Below the pieces are notes generated by a model. That model searched no databases. It worked only from the letters and a program-made list of their open reading frames with translations, and had not been told where the DNA came from. From positions 9,314,552 to 9,378,551 of the forward strand of contig NC_054391.1 of assembly GCF_001625195.1 (NCBI RefSeq): a stretch of DNA of 64,000 nucleotides, in the 5' to 3' direction. Each line of letters begins with the position of its first letter. Position 1 is the first letter of the stretch. The DNA comes from Drechmeria coniospora. Taxonomy: Eukaryota > Ascomycota > Sordariomycetes > Hypocreales > Ophiocordycipitaceae. Of this stretch, positions 56,395-64,000 are shown in pieces. A program made the translations under genes and the position numbers.

Positions 56395-59300
56395 ATGCGT
56401 TCTATCCTAAGGATCGTAGCCATCTTATTCGGTTTTCTTCGTGTTATCTATAGCAATAGCTTTGGCTGTAATGAGGGAATGGTATTTGTTGACATCCACC
56501 CCGTGGAATATATCTGTTCCGGCAGTACTTCAAAGAGTACAATACTTCGGTGTGAAAGCTCTGGACATATAAAGCGTATATTCAAAGTATAGCTAATAGA
56601 AAGTACTACAGGACGTATACTAGTTGCCCTGGTCATGATCCTCCAACGGGTGAAATAGTAAATATAATTACCCCGGGTCCAACGGCCGGCACTACAACAA
56701 TCCCGCCACCACCTGGTTGCACCACAGACAGCGCAACGACAGTAGTAGTTACCTTTACTGGCGGCATTGTTACACAGAAAAATCCGGGACCGACGTCCAG
56801 TACTATTACGATCTCGCTGCCGCAAATATGTACTACGAACTGCTTCACGCGCGAATTTAGTATTACGAAAGGGGGAGTGACTACTAACTATACACCCGGT
56901 ACAAGGCCCGGGACAACAACAATCCTACCGTCATCGGGGTGTAATTCGAACTGTATTACGCATCTAGTCGTAACAACTTTACCAGATGTACTGATAATGA
57001 CTACGGTATACGGTACTGTACCTGGCTCGTCGACTATTACGCCGCCAATTGACTGTACGCATCCTTGTACGACGAGGGTTGTTATAATAACTACGTCGAA
57101 CCAGCCGCCAGATACGGTTATTACAACAACTACAATCGGTACGGTACCTGTTACGTCGACTATTATGCCGCCAATTAACTGTACGCATCCTTGTACGACG
57201 AGGGTTATTATAATAACTACGTCGAACCAGCCGCCGGACACGGTTATTACAAAGACTACAATCGGTACGGTACCTGGCACGTCGACTATTATACCGCCAA
57301 TTGACTGTACGCATCCTTGTACGACGAGGGTTGTTATAATAACTACGTCGAACCAGCCGCCGGATACGGTTATTACAAAGACTACAATTGGTACGGTACC
57401 TGGTATGTCGACTATTACGCCGCCAATTGACTGTACGCATCCTCGTACGACGAGGGTTATTATAATAACTACATCGAACCAGCCGCCAGATACGGTAATT
57501 ACAATAACTACAATTGGTACGGTACCTGGTACGTCGACTATTACGCCGCCAATTGACTGTACGCATCCTTGTACAACGAGGGTTGTTATAATAACTACGT
57601 TGAACCAGCCGCCGGATACGGTTATTACAACAACTACAATTGGCACGGTACCTGTTACGTCGACTATTATGCCGCCAATTCACTGTACGCATCCTTGTAC
57701 GACGAGGGTTATTATAATAACTACGTCGAACCAGCCGCCGGATACGGTTATTACAAAGACTACAATCGGTACGGTACCTGGCACGTCGACTATTATACCG
57801 CCAATTGACTGTACGCATCCTTGTACGACGAGGGTTATTATAATAACTACGTCGAACCAGCCGCCGGATACGGTAATTACAATGACTACAATTGGTACGG
57901 TACCTGGCACGTCGACTATTATACCGCCAATTGACTGTACGCATCCTTGTACGACGAGGGTTGTTATAATAACTACATCGAACCAGCCGCCGGATACGGT
58001 AATTACAATGACTACAATTGGTACGGTACCTGGTACGTCGACTATTACGCCGCCAATTGACTGTACGCATCCTTGTACAACGAGGGTTGTTATAATAACT
58101 ACGTTGAACCAGCCGCCGGATACGGTTATTACAACAACTACAATTGGCACGGTACCTAGTACGTCGACTATTACGCCGCCATACGCCGCCTATTGACTGT
58201 ACGCATCCTCGCACTACTATTGTTAGGATTGTGACGACTTTGGGACAGCCTCCTGATAGTGTTATGACGACTGTAGTGCCGGGAACGTTCGCATATACTA
58301 CAACGATCCCACCTGCATCGGACTGAACACACCCGTGCACTACTACTGTCAGGATAGTTTCTACATCTGGCCAGCCTCCTGATACGGTTATTACGAGTAC
58401 GGTACCTGGCACGTCAGCATATATAACAACAATCCCACCTGCATCGGACTGTACACACCCGTGCACCACTACTGTTAGGATAGTTACGACGTCGGGTCAT
58501 CCTCCTGATACTGTTATTACCACCATAGTACCTGGCACATCAGCATATACAACCACTATTCTTCCTGCTTTGGATTGTACACACCCGGGCACTGTAACTG
58601 TTCGAATTGTTTCAACAATGCCGCCTCCTGATGTTGCTATTACGACAACGCAATCTGGCATCTCGGCATTACGAAGACGATCCCACCTGGCTCGGGCTGT
58701 ATACATCCGTGCACTACCACTATTCTAGTCGTTACAGCGCGGCCTGCTGATACTGTAGTTACGACTACGATACCCGGCACATCTGCCTTTACGACAACGA
58801 TCCCACCGTCTATTGGCTGCACGGACCCATGCACGACGAGCGTTATTGTCGCAACGGTTTCATGTTCACTTACAGCAGCGTCTAGTACACTTTCTGCGAC
58901 GTTAGGCGTGGGCACTGTGACTACCTGGACAGTCCCGGCGTGTGCTAGTACTATGAAGATCGCTGTCGGCGGTGGCGCCTCAGATACCTTCAGTTACGGC
59001 GGTACAGTTTCTGTCGGTGGTATGGTAATTGGCTCAATTAAGGTAACACCAGGGCAGGTGATAGTTGCAGTTGCTGGCGGCATGGGTATTGGTGCTGTAG
59101 GTGGGACAAGCCAGTACGGGAACGGTAGAGCCGGTTCAACTGGGACGCGTAGCAAGCAACGTGGTGCGGGAGGTGCAGCGTCCGCCTTATATCTCGACGG
59201 AACCTTGCTTGCAGTTGGTGGTGGTGGTGGGGGTGGGTTTGACCTTATCTATAACTATAATAGTACAGGTAGGGCATTCTCATATGCGCTTAACAATAAG

Positions 59301-59792
59301 CAATCAAATACAAGGCCATATAATTGGGGGCACTCACCCTTGTATCCAGGCGTTGGCTTCGGTGTAGTTTCCTGGCCCCTGGCTAATTTAGTAAACTTTG
59401 CCCAAGGAGGAAACCCAGGCCTCTTTGGTGTCCCTGGCACTGGCGGCGGTTTTAGCGGGACCATTTCCCAAGGTACTAATGGCAATCCTGGAGTGGGAAA
59501 CAACGGCGGAAATGGAGTAACGACAGGCAATACGTACAGTAATTCAGCGACAGGAACAACAGACGTCTCCGTTTCAGGCGGTAGTGGCGGAGGATACGGT
59601 GGCGGTGGTAGCGGATCTGCAATATATTGGGTCGGTGCCAGTGGCGGAAAGGCTTTGATATCAGCTGGAGGCGGCGGCGGAGGGAACTTTGTGTCTGGGC
59701 TACTTTCTAATACAACTATGGATTATGTGCCAATTGTAGCCGGACCGGGAACATTTTCAGGTCCAGGAAGCGTTGTTATAGTATATTCTTAA
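56395..59792 (+). pseudogene. Repeat-containing surface protein with C-terminal glycine-rich domain, disrupted (gene B)
   Basis: Exon 1 (56395-56549) encodes a signal peptide (MRSILRIVAILFGFLRVIYS) and the N-domain CNEGMVFVDIHPVEYICSG. A 62-nt intron (56550-56611, GTGTGA...ACAG, phase 2) joins ILR to TYTSCPGHDP, aligning with RTYESCLEID of adhesin A. Then follow about nine 42-residue repeats (DCTHPCTTRVVIITTSNQPP ... PPDTVITTTTIGTVPGTSTI) and a glycine-rich C-terminal domain from about 58910. The last has TWTVPA, GSIKVTPGQVIVAVAGG and LLAVGGGGGGG, like the Gly-rich beta domain common in bacterial and phage proteins. A 10-bp insertion near 58180, a TGA at 58324-58326 (TGT in sister units) and a 1-base loss near 58665 disrupt the frame. 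Splicing out the region is an untested alternative. There is no GPI signal. Confidence 0.72.
57050..58195 (+). repeat. 126-bp tandem repeat array of gene B
   Basis: About nine units of 126 bp (42 codons), very similar to one another, with the intact frame ending at 58196 where the 10-bp insertion occurs. Further diverged units of the same type continue to about 58870. Confidence 0.9.
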
Positions 59793-60060
59793 GACTAGGA
59801 TTCTTGTAACTTGCATAGAAATATAGGAATTGTCAGAATATTGGCTGTTACATAATATAATCAGTATGAACTCCTAGCTTTTATCTGTTGCCGTAAGTAA
59901 GTAGGAAGGTAGGTAAGTAAGTGAGTACTATTTGGGTAGTCTTACTAGCCTAATATTCTACCTCCTATGCACGGCCGGCTTTTCGACGAAACGAGCTGGT
60001 GCCTACAACGAATGCGATTATTTTTATTGAGTAAAGTACGAGGGAACTGGGACTATTTAT
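59793..60060. other. Spacer after gene B
   Basis: AT-rich, with GTAAGTAAG-type short repeats near 59893-59920 and a phrase (ATTTGGGTAGTCTTACTAG, 59928-59946) that recurs in the long LTRs. No gene is seen. Confidence 0.45.
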
Positions 60061-60250
60061 TGTTAAAATACTGGTATTTATACTAGTAAGACTACCCAAA
60101 TAGGATACTATCCTATGTATTGCTATTTGCAATACCTGGCAGCAGTACTACTGCTTGCCAATATACTACTACTGTACTATACATATAAGTAGTTTATTAA
60201 GTTAACGAATTGTACTTACAATGCAAATTCTCCTCACTCCGACTTAGTAC
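60061..60250 (+). mobile_element. Long-LTR 5' fragment (plus orientation)
   Basis: It begins TGTTAAAATACTGGTATTTA and is an inverted match to about 61800-62000. It is cut off at about 60250 and followed by the element fragment at 60284-60433. Confidence 0.6.
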
Positions 60251-60283
60251 AACTATGTATTGTATATATATAGTGGCCAATAG

Positions 60284-60433
60284 TAGACTAGGATTACGTA
60301 ATCGTATGGGGCACGATTACGGAGAGGGGATAAAAGTAGCCGCTTAGGGGCAGCCTCTTTTCCCTCCTTTCGTACCAAATTGAATCCATTGAAAGAGATC
60401 TCTTGTTACTAGTTTCCCCCAGAACCGAACCAA
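60284..60433. mobile_element. Retroelement fragment shared with 34909-35053
   Basis: It matches 34909-35053 along its length but carries T for C and A for G at several sites (TACGTA for CACGTG, GCTTAGGGG for GCCCAGGG). This fits RIP-like decay of this copy. Confidence 0.6.
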
Positions 60434-60857
60434 TACTAATTAGTACTATATGTAAAGAATAGCGCAGATTGGCAAGGCTTAAAGAGGATTACGATACTAC
60501 TACCCGTTTCCTACTATAGAAGCCTAGTAGCAGTACGCAACTAAAAGGGTTAGATTTACCGGGTATCCGTTCGTAAATTTAGCAGACGGGCCTAATACCT
60601 AAAGTTTAATTGCTACAATAAGATAAAGACTATCTTTTCGTCTATACCTTAGGCCATTAGATATATTTACCCTGTGCCTAGAGACCTATTTACTAGATTT
60701 CTAGGAGTATTATATTACACAAAAGCCAACAATTCCAGTACGATCGTACGTTATTGCCTCCGATTACACCGCACCGAAATACGTCATACTGCACAACCTA
60801 CAATAAGTATACGCTTCCAACAAGGATACATAACTATTAAAAATAAAAAGGGAAATA
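60434..60857. other. AT-rich spacer, nothing recognisable
   Basis: A 62-codon open frame (60674-60862) is present but has no similarity I recognise; part of it may be an old transposon fragment. Confidence 0.35.
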
Positions 60858-61078
60858 TGTAAGGCTAGGCGCACGGGTAAAGCCCGGGTAGACAGGGGCG
60901 CACGGGTAAAGCCCGGGTAGACAGGAAGGTGGGGCAGCCTAGGGCACGCCCCGGCCACAAAAGGAACGTGAGCCCGAAAACTCGAGAAGGGCCAAGCTTT
61001 AGTCTTGAATACTACTCGATTTCTGAAAGAAGGGCTCACTTACTTACCTGACTGTCGTCAACCGATCCGCGCGTTACA
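60858..61078 (+). mobile_element. Solo LTR, 221 bp, target duplication AAATA
   Basis: It begins TGTAAGGCTAGGCGCA and ends GCGCGTTACA, with AAATA on both sides (60853-60857 and 61079-61083). A 31-bp internal phrase starting GGCGCACGGGTAAAGCCCGG is duplicated in tandem (60872-60920), which explains its greater length. Confidence 0.82.
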
Positions 61079-61089
61079 AAATACCTCTT

Positions 61090-62000
61090 GGAATAAAGGG
61101 GTAAAATAGGACGGGTGCGCAATAGAAGTTCAGTTGCACGGACTATCCAAAATGGATATTAATTAAGGCTATTGGTAATAGCAGGAAGTGCACCAGTTAG
61201 TAACTGGGCAAGAAATACAGATTTGAACAAGTCAAATAGTAGTACCAAGGCATAATTCAAAAAGAAAGACTATTGTGTTTCTTGTACTTGCGCGCGTGCA
61301 TATGTGTTTACAGTATGTATATCTTGCATACGTGTATCCTAACTATCTAAGAGCATAGGAAAGGGAGGACTATTTTATACCTAAGAGGTAGTGCCTCAAT
61401 CAGTGCAATATACACGTATTGGAATTCTGTCTGATTCCATACAATGCATTTCCGAACAATTTGCTTGTATTCAATGCAGCTCCAAATACTCTGGTTGAGT
61501 CATACTGCAAGCTGCACAGTTAGTATATGCGACTAGCAGACTTCGTATTAGTATTCGGTCGTAACAGTACAGCAGGAGTACTGCAGTAGTCTAGAGGGCC
61601 AGTAGTAGTACTACTAGTAAGTAACTGCTAGTTGCAGTTGGGTGGGTCCTACTGCGCAACAGTAGTACTGTTAGCGGGCAACTACTAGTAGTAGTTGGGA
61701 GTGCATTAATTAACGGCCCAATTAATAATCTTACTTAGTCAACTAAGTACTACTTGCACAAGACGCGCAATAGTAGTAAATTAGCTAGGTAGTAGTACTG
61801 CTATTAGTAATACTAAGTCTGAGCGAGGAGAATTTGTATAGTAAGTGCAATTTGTTAACTCAATATACTACTTGTACATACAGTACAGTAGTAGTATATT
61901 GGCAAGCAGTAGTACTGCTGCTAGGTATTGCAAATAGCAATACCTAGGATAGTATCCTATTTGGGTAGTCTTACTAGTATAAATACCAGTAATTTTAACA
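61090..62000 (-). mobile_element. Long LTR copy, minus orientation
   Basis: Read on the minus strand it begins TGTTAAAATTACTGG at 62000 and contains the GCCCAGTTACTAACTGG phrase near 61210, which is also present in the copies at 37130 and 62577. It lies head-to-head with the next copy. Confidence 0.6.
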
Positions 62001-62029
62001 GGTATTTCCCCTTTTATTTTTAAAAAGTA

Positions 62030-63480
62030 CTACTCATACGGATGCTATACTATACTGAAAGTATTAGTAAGCATATTGAGTAAACCAATAGTATACAACA
62101 TACTACTTCTCCGAACCACAACTCGGAGCGACATACGGCAGTACCACTACCGACCAACTTACTGCTGCAATGTAACCTATACATATAGTAGCCAGTCGAC
62201 CACTGGAGCTAATTGATCGGAACGACAATTGCTGCTCTTCCAATCGCTACTAGCACTTGCCAGCCCACAATACTACTATAGGCCGGACCACCCAATTATT
62301 ATGTAATGGAATCAGCTAACCTAATGTCTGAAACAATCCATCCAACCTTATGACGGAAGCAGTCAACTAAAGTGTAACTGAAACAGTTATCCAACTGTAT
62401 AATGGTTTCAGCCATTAAGCCATAGTACAATAGCGCCTTTGATCTACAATGGAATCTCCGATTAAGCCGTTATTGGGGATTATTCTGTAGACATAAATAG
62501 CCGCTCTTTTCCTGTACTGTAGCTAGAAGAAATAATCGCATTCGTTTGTATAAATTCGGTACTACCAATTGTACACTCTTGCCCAGTTACTAACTGGCTC
62601 CCCTTATTGCTGTTACTAACAGCATAATTAATTTACTAGTCCGTGCGATATACTTCTACTATCCCCTCCTCTTGCGCATTAATTGCAAGAGTATTATAAT
62701 GCGTATGCTCGTTTAGTTGTATAGTCAATTATCGTATTGTATCCCTTGAATCCGGGTTTCGTAGTATTGTACTTGCCGTTGAATCGTCGATTGTAGTAGT
62801 AGTCGAATCGATAACAATCGGTATAGTTGATTTGCTAGTAAGTGTCTTATTAATAAAATTCTTAAAGAAAGGTAAATATTGCGGAGTCACTAGGCGACTG
62901 CTCTAGGACTCTCAATGATATTTATTAAAAGACTTGAAGGAGGGAAAACTACTAGGCAACTAGGGCTTCTAGTTGTGTGCGTTCTTCCTAGTGGGTCCCT
63001 TGGTTCCCTCCGTTTTCTTATATCGGGCTAAGCCCGATACCATAACAGTAAACAATTTATTAAACAGTCCTTTAAGTCCTGCCTATCCCATTCCATTAAA
63101 ATTTCACTCTAGAGTATTTGTTGTAGCTAACGGGCTATCCCGGCGCGTAATGGGCCTGTGTATAACCCATAGTAACATAGGGTATTCCGAAGCATTTTCT
63201 TTATCTGTAGATTGATTCGTTGGAACATATTTATATCTTATTCCTGGAAGTCTTTTTGGAAGTCTGCGAATGATTCCTTCCTGTAACGATATTGTATATC
63301 GTACTCTTCTTCTGGCCTACCCTATACTCTTTATTACGTAATGCGCGGACTACCTATATATATAGCCCCTTCCTCCCTGCACTTACTGTTTTCTTTTTCT
63401 TTTCTTCTTCCTTAGTTCGAAAATTCTATAGTCTTTGCATATACTGCTTTCCTGCTAGTTAGCATTATAATATTATTTTC
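62030..63480 (+). mobile_element. Long LTR / leader of a retrotransposon, plus orientation
   Basis: Positions 62030-62720 are the inverted counterpart of 37680-37050 (for example GGAATCAGCTAACC, AGCCGTTATTGGGGATTATTCTG). The first about 70 bp of the LTR seen in the other copies are missing. The part from 62720 to 63480 is AT-rich and probably the rest of the LTR plus the untranslated leader before gag. Confidence 0.55.
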
Positions 63481-63537
63481 AAACTCTATTGGCCCGCCCC
63501 TAAGATAATTATTCGGCTAAACCCTAAGTCTGATAGA

Positions 63538-64000
63538 ATGTTAGGCCCTACTAATCGTACTACTCGCTCGGCTGTTACCCAAAGCCTTAACTTAACACTA
63601 CCCTCAGAACAACCGAGCAGTTCTACCTTAGGCTCCGACCCAGCTCTACTCGAAATTATTGCCTTACTCCAAGTATGCTTACAACAGCTCGAAGGAACGG
63701 GTAAAGCTTCCCCTACCTCTACCCCCGAACTAATGCCTTCTGCTACTATAGCCCCTACCGCCCGCCCCGCACTATACCTAACCTTATTCGATAGTAACCT
63801 AGTCCTTTTCTCTTCCTGGTTACTAGAAATTAAGGCCAAAATTAAATACAAAGGCGCCTCTATTGGTAACGATAAAGCCCAATTCTACTATATTTTTGGC
63901 CGACTAGGACCGAAACCTAAAAAGATCCTAGCAGCTTAGTTGGAGTATAAGCAGAAAACGGGTAAATTTAACTACTAAAAGATTATTTAGTAATTAGATA
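63538..64000 (+). pseudogene. Retrotransposon gag fragment with stop codons, runs off the window
   Basis: The ATG at 63538 opens a frame ending in SWLLEIKAKIKYKGASIGND and YYIFGRLGPKPKKILAA, typical of fungal gypsy-like Gag. The same frame continues after the TAG at 63937 as LEYKQKTGKFNY and meets further stops at 63976, 63988 and 63991. Each stop is one C-to-T or G-to-A transition from a Trp or Gln codon, as expected from RIP. The element continues beyond 64000. Confidence 0.75.

Noticed and set aside
1..64000. tRNA and rRNA genes
   Set aside because: I looked for B-box-like GGTTCGA segments with a matching acceptor stem and for rRNA-like conserved stretches and found none. A tRNAscan-SE or Infernal run would be decisive.

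Overview
The window looks like nuclear DNA of a filamentous ascomycete, most plausibly a sordariomycete of the Hypocreales type. The reasons are short introns (54-95 bp, one of 308 bp) with GTACGT/GTAAGA-like donors, GC-rich conserved genes of the expected fungal families (TBC RabGAP, ALG2, a CaMKK-type kinase, a Pth11-like receptor), gene-poor repeat-rich spacers, and an AT-rich transposon compartment whose mutations look like RIP (repeat-induced point mutation). The species assignment is inference.

Positions 1-35,700 are GC-rich. In order they hold: a TBC-domain RabGAP (259-3461, +, interrupted by an apparent 1-base frameshift); a peroxisomal enoyl-CoA hydratase/isomerase (4823-3915, -, C-terminal SKL); the ALG2 mannosyltransferase (7320-8912, +, two introns); and a large CaMKK/SNF1-activating-type kinase (13873-9912, -, one intron carrying a (GGA)n tract of about 105 bp). 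Next comes about 14 kb of spacer dominated by minisatellites (12-, 15-, 45- and 47-bp units) and GTAC-rich words. It is followed by a Pth11-like 7-TM protein (about 28257-29543, +), an unknown secreted protein (32438-31136, -) and a decayed paralogue of it just upstream (34632 to about 34170, -).

Positions 35,700-64,000 are AT-rich, with an 11/12-bp satellite at the border. The main content is a divergent pair of cell-surface repeat genes. Gene A (51513-39552, -) would encode about 3,968 residues if one extra base is discounted: signal peptide, a short Cys-containing N-domain, about 70 flocculin-like repeats of about 41 residues, Cys-containing repeats and two tandem GLEYA domains. Gene B (56395-59792, +) has the same N-domain with an intron at the same site and phase, 42-residue Cys repeats and a C-terminal glycine-rich domain, but it carries two frameshifts and a nonsense codon. 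A repeat relic between them suggests a third copy. This island is surrounded by retrotransposon debris: copia RNase H, a gag with stop codons, long LTRs, and solo LTRs of about 215 bp with intact 5-bp target-site duplications.

The most unusual content is this adhesin family: the shared N-domain, a Gly-rich domain joined to flocculin/GLEYA-type repeats, and long open tandem arrays that stay readable inside a RIP-like compartment. I saw no tRNA, rRNA or CRISPR array by eye.
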